NCBI GenBank assembly: GCA_002914805.1 | Contig: JXTB01000581.1 | Location: 21,819-85,818 of the forward strand | Source of the DNA: Parasponia andersonii | Taxonomy: Eukaryota > Streptophyta > Magnoliopsida > Rosales > Cannabaceae | Reading direction: 5' to 3' | Length of the DNA stretch: 64,000 nucleotides | In this document: piece by piece, positions 11,243-22,000 of the stretch | Position numbering within the stretch: the stretch's first letter is position 1 | How the letters are laid out: each line of letters opens with the position of its first letter | Position numbers and translations under genes: made by a program | Notes under the pieces: generated by a model | Database searches by the model: none | Told to the model about the DNA's origin: nothing | The model's input: only the letters and a program-made list of their open reading frames with translations

Positions 11243-14179
11243 GTATAGTTTGCTCCAGTATTCTCTCCGATTCTTGTATTAACTTTCACAAATAAATGCC
11301 GTGATGAGATTAACTAGTTATAGGAAATGGACCTGATCTTGCAATGTGCTTCACCCACGTGTAAGGAACTTCAGCTGTCTGCATCAATTGATGACTTTGA
11401 ATCACACACTATTTTAGATTACAGGGATCAAGGATGAAAAATGTAGAAATATATTCAACATTTCTAAGGCAATTGACATGGTTTTATGGCCTAAGTTTAA
11501 CAAGATAACTAGACCATCCTTAGCAAAGCGACGGTATGGATTCATGTATGAACTGGTTGGGAGAGATTATTAGTGGAAAGGGTTTTTAAATTTGGTCTTG
11601 ATGTATGAATACGAAAGAAAATTGAGTAAAAGGAAAGTCCTATTCAATGCATGTTTTATCCTTTTATGATTGCTAGATAAGTTTTGTCATTGTGTTCTAA
11701 AATTGAGTCATTTCTCAATGGAAGTTTTGACAGTCGGTGAAGGAATCTCTTTCTTAAGGTTAAGCAAGCAAGCAATGTAATGTAGTGCTGATGGTCTCAG
11801 CTTCTGAAGACTTGTCGTTCTGAGGGATCTTTAGTTGATAGATGATGAGATAAAATCTATTAGTAGAATTGGGGGGCTTGTCGTTTTACTTTTTAGATGG
11901 TTTTTAAGTGTACAAGCCCATGGTTTTGTCTAAAGGTGCAATAGTCATAGGATTAGGAGGAGAGATTGCGTGTACTTCTTGGAGGAAGCACTCCAATGGT
12001 GGTTTCTGATGTTTTATGTGGTCATGCGATTCATTAGTGCAAAAATTTTCATTCGAAAATAATGAGGAAAAAGGAGTGTACCTGAGGTCATAAATTTTCA
12101 TTTTCCGCCCCCTTGAAAACAGGGCATGAAAAACAGAACGCTAGTTCAGGAACCACCATGTTTTGTTCATTTGGTGTTCTCGGTTTCTCTTTCATTTTAT
12201 TTTCTATGACCTTTTTCTTTTTACAAATAATCAGATAAAGGTGATATCAAAATTAAATCGCTTTCGGACCGGTTGACTAGCTATTTACACTTTACCCCTT
12301 CCAAATGGAACACGTGCCCTACATGTCACGACCATATTTACGGATGTAGTGAACCAAACAATTAAATTAGAGAGGTTAATGTTACAAAAAAATAAAAGAA
12401 GAATAATGACCTAAGATGTATTATAGGAGGGAGAAGTGTAAGGAATGAAAGAGGTGAGAGGATTACAAGATAGATTTGGGGTATATTGGTTGTTTATAAC
12501 GACAGATTTTAGAGTAAAGGGATTATCAATTTCAACTTTTTGTTTTGAGTCAATTTTTAGTTTATAGATTAGAGAGATTTTAGAAGAGAAATATCCACTT
12601 AAGTAAACTTTGATTGACATTTGCATAAACACCCTTAACATTATATTGTCCAACAATTTCCAACCATTGCTCTAACTAACAACCGAGTATATAATCGTAC
12701 TTGTAGAAGTAAAAACCCTCCTGTTCCTCCCAAATAGCAGACGGTATGGCTAGGGTAATGCATATTCCGCTACCCTATTCATTAAGAAAAGTTAAAACCT
12801 TACTCCTATTTATCCCTGAAGGGTAGTCATAGGTTGAGGTTTAACCCACTAAGAATTGGGGGTAAAAAATTGATAAATACAACACAATTAAATACGCAAG
12901 TGATTTGTCTAACTAAAATTATAATCTAAAAGGTCTCAATTTAACACAAATTACACGTACTACCTTTTACTTTAGACCAATGCATATGTGCTGGGTAAAT
13001 GTGTATGCATATAGATATATGATATATCAATAATAGAGGCAGATATCCCTATATTCTTACATTATCCATGCATAGGTATTCAAGTTTGTATTCATACTCT
13101 ACCTTAAACCAAAATAAATTATGTATTACTCGCCCCATTAGGTACCGATGGCTGAACGGGTAGTATTACCATCCGACCTCTCCTTTCTAATTAATAAATA
13201 AGGGAGAAAATTTTGGTCTTCTCTTCTTCCACTAACATACACCGAACACAATAAAAGAAGAATGAGTTCTTTCCTTCTTCTCCCTTCTTTTCTTTATTAG
13301 GCAACTCATAATGTTCCTCTCCTTCCTATCTTCTTACTCTAAAACCGAACATAGCTAAGTGACACTGAAGTAAAAAGTTGGACACATCAGTGATATTAAG
13401 CAAATGTTAACACGTAAAGAAGCCTTCCACATCAGAAGAACGACTGATAATATTTGTGAAAGAAGTTATGATGACAAGAAAAACAATCGTGCAAACAGAC
13501 TTATCTGACTCATTAGCAAACCCCAAAACAAAAATTGGTACTGGATTGAACTGACTTGGTTGCAGCTTTATTCTAGCTGATACTGGCACAACCATTGAAC
13601 AAAGTTGTATCACAATGCTTTTGTTAATGCTCTTTTTCCCAGTTAGAGAATCAATGGTAATTAATTTCCGTCTAACAACTTCAATTCCAGCTTTCATTAG
13701 TACTACCTTTTATGGTGCCATTAACCATGTAGAAGCATACTTAATACATGGACCAATGAAAGGACATGTATATATGCACGGACCACATGCCCCATTGATA
13801 TTTTTTCATACGAACAATAGGTAATAGGATCAAATTCACGAAAGCCAAAACTAGATTCTTTGCTTGTTGAAAACCAATTAACTGCTACATTAATTAAGGA
13901 GCCACCAAGAAATTTTATTACAGTGCTTTGTTTTCAATCTGTACATAATTATACATAGAAGTTCCTTTCGCTTTGAAGTAATAAGTTATAATTCTCCATA
14001 AATCACAATTCCATATACATATTATCATAAGCTATGCTTTCATGGCTATCTGTACGAGTTAAAAGCGTAAAAAATTAGTAAAAAAACTACTCTTTATATA
14101 TATATACATATATATAATCACTTTAATTATGGCAAGGCTAGTCAACAAAACCTAGTAATTAAAAACTTATAATTCATAG
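11243..14179. other. Intergenic DNA, no gene seen
   Basis: The first 100 bases are probably the 3' UTR of the upstream gene (AATAAA at 11291). The remainder is AT-rich with short open frames lacking family features. A stretch near 12740-12780 (GGGTAATGCATATTCCGCTA) looks like a transposon fragment but was not delimited. Confidence 0.6.
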
Positions 14180-14200
14180 AATGAGTGTGATGCACTCATT
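14180..14200. repeat. 8-bp stem hairpin at the bZIP stop codon
   Basis: AATGAGTG and CACTCATT form a perfect 8-bp stem around a 5-base loop, overlapping the TAA stop (14199-14201) of the bZIP gene. It may shape the start of the 3' UTR; no role is shown. Confidence 0.6.
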
Positions 14201-14921
14201 AATGAAGTAATTTCATAGAATTAACAGTGGCAGATGGTGTAGAGGCCTGGGCTCTATCATCGTCACCCACCACCACATGATTATTCCTCAAAGGCACCAG
14301 CAAATCCGAAAGTAGGATCTGAAGTGATGAAACTTTCTCCTTGAGCTGAGAATTCTCTTGGACAATCTGTTGGTTGGAGTCCAGCAACTGGATAAGCTTC
14401 TCCGAAAGCTGGCGATTCGTCTTTTGGAGCTGGCTGGCCAAGCACTGAAGCTCTTCTACCTGCATTTTCCGCCGCATTCTGGACCGCCGAGCCGATTCCC
14501 GGTTGGATATTATCCTCTTCAGCCTCCTCGTGTCGTTGACGATATTCATCACGCCTTGTCGTCGATTTCGCTCACTGCTGGCTTCGACCTGCTCGTTCAC
14601 ATCATCGGTGGCGGCAGAGCCGTTTCCATTAATGCTGCCGCCACCACCAGGAGATGATATTGATGGGATCATCAGCGAAGAAAAGTTCTCATGATGAGGG
14701 TTTGGGAAGAGCTTGGTGGAGGTAGTGATGCAAAATGGGTTTTGTTGGGGTAAAGAATGATGCCCTAGATTTAGTACTTCAAATGGATGTCTATTATTGT
14801 TGATCTGGCTTGGAAAGAGAGGAGCTTTCTGATGTAACTGAGATAGTACTGATGAGTTTGAATTACGGGATGGGCTAGGGTTATGTCCCGTAATAATATT
14901 AGACGCATTATTTGATTCCAT
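14199..14921 (-). CDS. bZIP transcription factor, group S-like (bZIP43/42 type)
   Basis: A single-exon frame of 240 residues. The basic region carries the plant bZIP signature NRESARRSR, with invariant Asn140 and Arg148 spaced N-x7-R. The first zipper leucine is Leu158, exactly ten residues after that Arg. Heptad positions continue as Leu165, Leu172, Leu179, Ile186, Leu193, Leu200 and Leu207, a long zipper of about eight repeats. Lack of introns, small size and long zipper fit Arabidopsis group S factors, which bind ACGT-core elements as homo- or heterodimers in the nucleus. The N-terminal 110 residues are Ser/Asn/Pro-rich with a glycine run (GGGG), and a poly-basic stretch sits within the DNA-binding region. 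The start ATG follows a GA-rich leader. No upstream frame like the sucrose-responsive uORF of subgroup S1 was recognised, so this is probably S2 or S3. Target genes are unknown. Confidence 0.93.
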   Translation of the reverse strand: MESNNASNIITGHNPSPSRNSNSSVLSQLHQKAPLFPSQINNNRHPFEVLNLGHHSLPQQNPFCITTSTKLFPNPHHENFSSLMIPSISSPGGGGSINGNGSAATDDVNEQVEASSERNRRQGVMNIVNDTRRLKRIISNRESARRSRMRRKMQVEELQCLASQLQKTNRQLSEKLIQLLDSNQQIVQENSQLKEKVSSLQILLSDLLVPLRNNHVVVGDDDRAQASTPSATVNSMKLLH

Positions 14922-15020
14922 TGGTGAGAGAGAGATAGAGATAGAGAGAGAGATATCAGAGGGCTTACAGGAAGAGGCAAAGAGGGACTTTACAGTGAAA
15001 TATATTGATAGGTATTATAT

Positions 15021-15030
15021 GTATTATATA
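15021..15030 (-). promoter_or_regulatory. Candidate TATA box of the bZIP gene
   Basis: On the minus strand this reads TATATAATAC, about 100 bases upstream of the bZIP start codon. The intervening leader is GA/CT-rich (14930-14956), common in plant 5' UTRs. The position is reasonable for a transcription start near 14990; inference only. Confidence 0.45.
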
Positions 15031-16264
15031 CACTGATATTAGAGTATGTTTATTTGGCAGTTTTAGGGGTGTTACGTTTTTAAATGTTGGGTTCCACGTA
15101 TGGTTTGCCGGCAAATAATACCATATTTAGAGACATAGAAGAATATTGCTTAGATGATTCATGTGTGTTTTGTCAAGTGATATTCATGACGATCATGATG
15201 TGGGACATTAATATAGACAAATTAAGACGCAAAAATTAATAAGCTTTTAAATCTTTTGTCGCCTACGATCTGAAATTAAAGCACCGCTAATTATGCTTTT
15301 TCTATATATAAGAAAATGCACTTGTTCCATGGCTGCAATTTGCAATTTTTAACATATATGTAAGTATATGTATATAGTAAACAAAGAACAATATTGCAAA
15401 ATTACTCTGACTGAAATGATCATGATAGGAACAAGTTATGCTTATTTTTATATCAAGAAAAGAAATTATGCACGAACTCTGCCTAAAATAAGTTAAGACA
15501 ACCCTATCTTAATTAGTTGGTCTAAACTTAGACCCAGCCATTCAATCGAATTATCGAAACCGGATCCCCAGTTAAATACAGATTAATCATGACAAATGTG
15601 TATATATATATATATATGAAGAATATATAAAAATTGAAATATTAAGACTATAGCTAGGTAGGGTTTGCTTTTTCATTTTTTTTCCAAAAGCCAAATGAAA
15701 TTGTGGGCTAGAAAATTAACCTGGTAGTTTTATTTATTTTTTCTTGACTTTTGGGATACAGGGCCATAATTAAGAAGCAGCAAGAAAAAAAAAGAAAATA
15801 AACGTGTTTTTCTCGAGAAGAAAGAAAAAAAATCGTGAATGTGCCACGCTAGTGCGACACCTGATATTTTAATGCATGGTAGTCTCCGAAGGATTTCAAA
15901 ACTCAGATTTTGCTATACGTCTTAATCCGTATAGCTTTTAATAAAATTGTAAATAGATTTTCCGCCAAGATCTAGTGGAGCACCGACGCAGTAGCTGCTA
16001 AATTTTTGTCAAAAATGATGTTAGAATGATTTGAGATTAGATTAAAGAAAATATGTCGGCGAATATAGTACTATATTTCTTGGAAAATAGAGAGAAAAAA
16101 GATGAGAAATTAAATAGATGAATGTGAGAAATGACAAATAGAGTTTTGAAAAATGTGATGACTTACTAATTGTAAGAGAAAGAGATACTATTTATAGTGG
16201 CCATATGGCCCCAATATTTTTTGGTTAGTGGCCATGTAAATAGTAGAATTTATCTCATATATTA
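15031..16264. other. Intergenic DNA upstream of the bZIP gene
   Basis: AT-rich, with a short TA microsatellite near 15600. No gene or well-delimited repeat was seen. It may contain the bZIP promoter. Confidence 0.6.
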
Positions 16265-18428
16265 TGTCACGACTCAAATTCTGGGCCAATAGCAGAAAAG
16301 AAATTTCACAAGTAGAATTTCAAAAGTTATTTAAGAAAAATTCATAAAAATAATTTAAAAGAAAAATTTTCACAGTTTTGTGACCACCATTAGACTTAGA
16401 TTGTTAAATGAAATTTATTTAAAACAAATCAAGCATCATTATCAGTAGTCTCACAATCCAACACACTAGTTATATAAACAGAGTCCATGTAACGGGCCCA
16501 TTAATATTTAATATATGCCAAGATAAATAACAATGTTATTTACATAGATACCAATTTCCAGTACGGTAACAAACCCCTCAATCCTCTGCTCCCGAGTTTC
16601 CAAAGTCACACCGAGCACTGCCTGAGAGGAGAAGTATAATGGATGAGCATTCAAATGCTCAGTAGGAATTTAATTACCTTTTTGATTGATGCAATTTCTC
16701 AAATCTGCATAGTTAGTTCCTTTAAATCCATGTATAAATCAAATTATAAATCATTTGATATCCAAAATAGTTATATATTCAAAACCAAAATCAAAACCAC
16801 ATCATTATATATATCATACATCAATAAGGATATAACTGAGCTCTCATCCTCCCATCACGGCCCTGTAATACCTCTATAGCAGAGATACCCAGCATCCTCA
16901 CACTGTTCGTAGGCGTATCAGATAAAAACCTGCACATGGGTCTAGGTCTCTCACCTAGCATTACAACAACTCGTCAGTGACCTAAAAATACTGCGATGCT
17001 ATAATGGAACTCAAGTGTGTGATCCTATAGTATGTACAACATGTCACAGTTCACGGCTACCATGCATTCAATAATCAAATTATGCTTTAAAAATCTAACT
17101 TGGCATTATTCTGAGATTTATTGTAATATGAGCAGCACACCACTGTTTTACCCCAAAACTAGTATGTAAAAATGTATAAAATAATTTACGCAATCCAATC
17201 CTAGTATAACTCAACAATTAACAATATTTTTTTTAACCATCGTAAAATCACGATTTTTTATAAATAAATTTTAATGCAAATAAAATCCAAAACAAATATA
17301 AAAATTAGGTAATCGAACTCCTACCTTGATATGGTAGTAATACCAGGTCAATGACGCTCGAAAAATCCCCGACTAGTCGCTCAGATGCTTAAACGACAAT
17401 TTCTGGTTCCTGGTAAATCCACTAGAAAAAGTGACTTTTCCACCAAAGCTTCAAATATAGAAATGGAGGTCACCACTGAATTCAGAGCACCTAAAAATAC
17501 TAGATCAGATATATACTTTGTCAAAATCAAGTCCCGGTGCGGGACCGCCCCATGGCACACAAAACGGTACAATTTGTGCCACGAGATTTCAATTTTTGTT
17601 CCACAATGAAATATAATGATATTTTATATCAAAATTCATGTCTTGACCTCATTGAGTCCAAATTCGAAATCAGAACTCAGTTTCGAGATCCCTAGCATTA
17701 ATTAAGCCCCAAAATCCGAGAATTACATAAATACCACCTTTTGAAAATAATTAGAAAAATATCATTTTTTTAACTACTATTTGCCGCACTTACCATTACC
17801 CTTTTTACTTTTACCAACTGTAATTATTCATAATTTTTAACCCTCTTTCACCCTAGGTATTTACCTCGAGTAAGTAAATCATTTAATCAAAATAATTACG
17901 TGAATATCACTTTTTATATAGTTAGTAAAAACGGTAAAAATAGTAAAAACTTATCGGAGATATTTTAAAATGAAACTACTTGGAGTTGATCGGCGGCGGC
18001 GAGATGGAGCTTCACTTGCCGAAGGTGTCGAAAACGGAGGTCGGACAGCGCTCCAATGACCAGAAAACCTTGCTAGGGGCGGAATTTTTGCGGGGCCACT
18101 ACGGCTTCGTCTGACGTCGAAACGAGGCGAGACCGATGGTATTAGATTCGTCTTCGAAAGTCCTTCGAAGCGAGCTGGTGCATCTACCGAGGTAGGTAGT
18201 AGTACGGTGATTATAGGCAGTGGCAGATCTGGTATTTTCTCTCTCTTTCTCTCTCCCTCAAGCTCCTGTTTGCGGAAAATTTGAACTTTTGATGAGATTT
18301 TAAGAAAAAACTGAGTACTGTTGTAAAATATTATAATATTCCAAACTTTTATTATTTTAATCGAAAATTCAATATTTACAACTTTGTCATTACACTTAAA
18401 TTGTCCAATTTGCCTTTGTGACTTTACA
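16265..18428 (-). mobile_element. Solo LTR, Tekay/Del-type Ty3 family
   Basis: It begins TGTCACGACTC and ends GACTTTACA, matching in structure and sequence the LTR at 58215-60420 (TGTCACGATCC to TTTTTACA), so it lies in the minus orientation. Shared blocks include the AGAAATTTCACAA start, the CATGGCACACAAAACG block near 17550 and the GC-rich block near 18000-18240. No internal region is attached on either side, so it is a solo LTR left by recombination or an isolated fragment. A TATTA word abuts the left end and recurs two bases after the right end, a possible target duplication. It is about 2.16 kb and clearly diverged from the other copies, so old. Confidence 0.75.
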
Positions 18429-18941
18429 GATATTACATATTGCTTATATAGACATGGGTTAGCAAGAATCCATGTGTCAGCCTTAGCATGTATCACTACA
18501 GCAAAATGGCTCAATAATGAGAACAAAAATCCTTGCTATTAGTATGTATGTCCTCAATAAGCATTCTCATAAGTGGTTAGTCGCTATTGCCAGTTAATAA
18601 CGATGATAAATTCTTCATCGTTATTACTTTGAATAGTAGCGAGGACAATGTCCTAGTTATTGCCTAATTGCTAGGACACTATCCTTGCTATTCCCTCTTT
18701 GTGTCCTTGCTAATAAGATAATAATATATTTTAATTTTTTATTACCAATTTAGTTAATTCTAAGAATTTCAATATAATAAACGAAAAAAATAAATTATTT
18801 ATATTTGAATTAACTTAATAATTTGATAAAAAGAAATATACTAAAATAACTATTTTTTATTATAATTAAAATTCATATTCTCATTAAACACAAAGAAGAA
18901 AGTATAATTTATAAATAGAAATTAAAAGTTGAAAGTAAGAA

Positions 18942-19064
18942 CTAATGACCATCTTCATCTTGATTGGGTTCTGATGATCTGGCTCCAGAGGATGGTGGCA
19001 AAATGACTACGTTGTTGTCTAATACTGCAACTACTCTAGCTATATTTTGTAATTATTGTGAAAA
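18942..19064 (-). pseudogene. Possible C-terminal remnant of a CACTA element protein
   Basis: The minus-strand frame reads PPSSGARSSEPNQDEDGH followed by a stop at 18942-18944. Ser/Pro-rich and acidic tails are common at the end of CACTA-encoded proteins. Upstream of about 19064 the frame is closed by stops. The assignment rests on position in a CACTA element and composition only. Confidence 0.3.
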
Positions 19065-20585
19065 AATTGCCACTTATCTTCTCAACCCTCCATCCTTGGT
19101 TAGACATGCAGTGCTTCTCCTTGTATTTATAGTACCTGATTTCTTTTAGTTTCTATATCTTTCTGAAAAATTTAGACAAGTTTTAATAGAAAAAAAAAAG
19201 ATTGAGAAATATTTAACGAACAATAAAATATTATAACATACCGTATGATAAAGAAAACTTGGTAATTTGGTAAAATACTTAATATGCAAAAAGACTAATT
19301 ACCCTTGTTTAATGAAGGATCTAATATTTTTTTTCAATTCTCTTTTTTTAATTTCTTTTTTTAAAAGAATATTTAAGCTTTTTTCTTAGTTTAACATTGG
19401 TATTTTGTTACAAGTTTAATTCTTTTAATTATTGTTTGAAGAAATTGACTATTAGTTTTTTGATTTATTTAATTATCATTTATTTTTTTAAAGTACTATT
19501 TAATTAAGTACTTATTTTTACTTATTATTTGATGATATTAGTTATTTGTTTATAAATTTATTTAAATATTTTTTGTTCATTTTAATTATTTAATATTCAC
19601 TTATCTAATTAATAATATTCAAATATTTTTATTCTTTTTCATTTTTCATTATTTTGTATGATATTTATAAACAAATATTGACATTGTTACTATTATTAGC
19701 CACTTCAAATTTTCCATTATTTACTAATATTTATTTTTTCATTAAATTATTTATCTATTTTATTTATTAACCAGTTCAAATTAATAACTAAACATAATCT
19801 CCAATTTACTAAACTTTTAATGACACAAGCATAAAAAAATATTAAAAATAATAAAAAAATAAATATGCTGAGGCACGCTTTCAAACAAAAGCACAGATTA
19901 CTAATCATGATTCTGTATTTTGGTCAAAAAAATATGTTCAAATTATATTTTAACCACTTACCTATCATCTTAGGTTCCAACTGCGATTGCTGCTTACAGC
20001 TTTAGTATCGTTGATTACACGTGCCTATAATTTGTTTTTTTTTTTTTAAAAATTTTTAACAAAGGCATCATTAATATAATTCCATCAACATTTTCACCTA
20101 AAACCAAAACGGTATTCTAGTCCTCCAATTTGATTTTGAAGATGTTCTCATAATTCCAAATTGCCCAAAAAGTTTAAAGCATCCACGAATGTACAACAAA
20201 TACAAATTAAGCAAAGCTACTCAAGCCCACCACAAGATAATCCAAACTATGTCCTATAATAAAAAATTAAAGCGAAAAAAAAAAGAATTATCAATAATTG
20301 GACAAATAGATTCGTTTAAAATTCCTTACCTTTACTTCTACTAAACTTTGACACTTTTGGGTGCAGAAATAGATCACTTGGCCTAAAACCCTTCCTAGGA
20401 ACTGAATTTAAAATGCCCAAACCTGTAACCAATTATCCAAATCAATACCCATATCAAAAACACACAAACAGATATATATTACGGGAAAGACACGAAATCA
20501 CAAGAGAGAAATAGAGAAACCGTTGAAGCGAGAGGTCGGAACCACTGGCCAAAGACGGCTAGAGACATCGGCCGCCGGGTAGCAA

Positions 20586-20715
20586 GAGAGAGCTGGAGAG
20601 AGGGAAGCGTAAAGGGGCAGAGGGAGAGCTGGAGTGAGAGAGAGAGATAAGAGAGAGCTGGAGAGAGGGAAGCGTAAAGGGGCAGAGGGAGAGCTGGAGT
20701 GAGAGAGAGAGATAA
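20586..20715. repeat. 65-bp perfect tandem duplication
   Basis: Two identical 65-base units (20586-20650 and 20651-20715), GA-rich and starting GAGAGAGCTGGAGAGAGGGA. They lie in the CACTA interior just left of the nested retrotransposon. Perfect identity indicates a recent event. The minus-strand open frame across it is a by-product of the repeat. Confidence 0.9.
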
Positions 20716-20829
20716 AAGGTGTCAAGAAAAATTGAGCTATTTTTTAGAGAGAGAGAGAGAGAGAGATTGATTTGAATTTTTAGAGAGAAGAGTGTGGATA
20801 GCCAGGGAAGAAGACGGCTTATATGTTTT

Positions 20830-21642
20830 TGTTGGTGACGACTCTTACTAGCTGTCCACGTGTCTCTGAACTGTTGATGCTGTATCTACCAACTGTCTAC
20901 GTATCTTCGCTATCCCAAAGTACTTTTGACTTCAGGTTGGGTCGGAGAGGCGGGAGTGGCCACATGCAAGGACTCTCCGATGCTTAAATCAGATGTTTAT
21001 CATTGAGATTGAGTAGCAAAGATCAAATTTTTCTCTTGCTTATAAATTTTTATATATCTCTCTCTATATGTATATATCTCCTCGGCGGATACATGACTCA
21101 TATATATATATAGTCCTAGAACTGAGAGCCTTCTAGCTCTCAATTCAAGGATCGAGTATCTTTTATCATCATGACTTACTCTAGAAATCACATGCCGTAG
21201 TTATCATAATTTCTCTTGTATCGTCGTGACCTGCTTTCTGCCGTCCCTTATGGCTCGAGTCCAATGGGAGGCGAGACTTTGACAAGCCGTTATCCTGTTA
21301 AGACGATTTGCCCAATGCGCACACCTACCCAAGATTGCATTAAATGCCCTGTCTGAGTCTGGAGCAGTGCGTTGCCTCTAATGATCTTCTGGTGGAAGAC
21401 CCTCGAGGCTCCTGACCCCCAACTATCGAGGTAAGAATTAGACTAGGCCGAACCCGTCTAAGGTTTGGGATGGATTCGGCCCTGACTTTCGACAACCCAC
21501 GGGCCCATAAGGATGGTATCACATACGACTCGTGTGGCTTTTAAGCGGTCCTTCTGGACACGTGTCGGACAGCATGCCCCCCTGTGACCTGTTCTGTCAC
21601 TTAATCTTCCACGTGGTACGTGATCTAGAAGCAGGCCCCACA
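20830..21642 (-). repeat. Left (3') LTR of the Tat element
   Basis: 813 bases, TGTTGGTGACG at the left edge and GGCCCCACA at the right edge, paired with 32306-33116. In element orientation it is the 3' LTR. The adjoining sequence at 21643-21660 read on the minus strand (AAATAGGGGCAG) is a plausible polypurine tract. Confidence 0.88.
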
Positions 21643-21868
21643 ACTGCCCCTATTTCCCTATTTGATGGATTCATATCCATCAAGTGGGGAAATCGTGCCT
21701 CTAATCTGCCAATTCGAAGGATACATGTGGCTCATTACCGTCTTTTTTCCCCAATTACTTGCACTGGTGCACGCCAACCTGTGTCACAATTTTTTCAAAT
21801 TTTGAAATTCTAGTGCTTCTGTCTTCCGTGCACTATTCTCCTCCAAGGAAGACTTTTCAGCTCCTCTT

Positions 21869-21877
21869 CTATAAAAG
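21869..21877 (+). promoter_or_regulatory. TATA-like box before the antisense ORF
   Basis: CTATAAAAG about 130 bases upstream of the ATG at 22001, in good plant TATA context, followed by a pyrimidine-rich stretch suited to a start site near 21900. It would drive transcription opposite to the retrotransposon genes. Confidence 0.6.
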
Positions 21878-22000
21878 CCGTGCTTATGCTCATTTCTTAC
21901 TTTACTAAAATCCCCAAGTATTCCAGCTTTCTCAAATCTTAGGGTTTCTGAATCTTCCCTTTTCTAGAAACTTTCGCTTTCTTCGATCACACCCAAGATA

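Noticed and set aside
13407-13697. 96-residue minus-strand frame
   Set aside because: No domain, no upstream signals; the opposite strand is open too.
17951-18526. 191-residue open frame on the minus strand
   Set aside because: It runs through the GC-rich part of the solo LTR and past its end; it has no domain and is explained by LTR composition.
20498-20725. 75-residue minus-strand frame with Ser/Leu repeats
   Set aside because: It is the translation of the 65-bp GA/CT-rich tandem duplication.
21340-21643. Short frames near 21.4 kb and their twins near 32.9 kb
   Set aside because: They occur in both LTRs of the Tat element and reflect the direct repeat, not genes.
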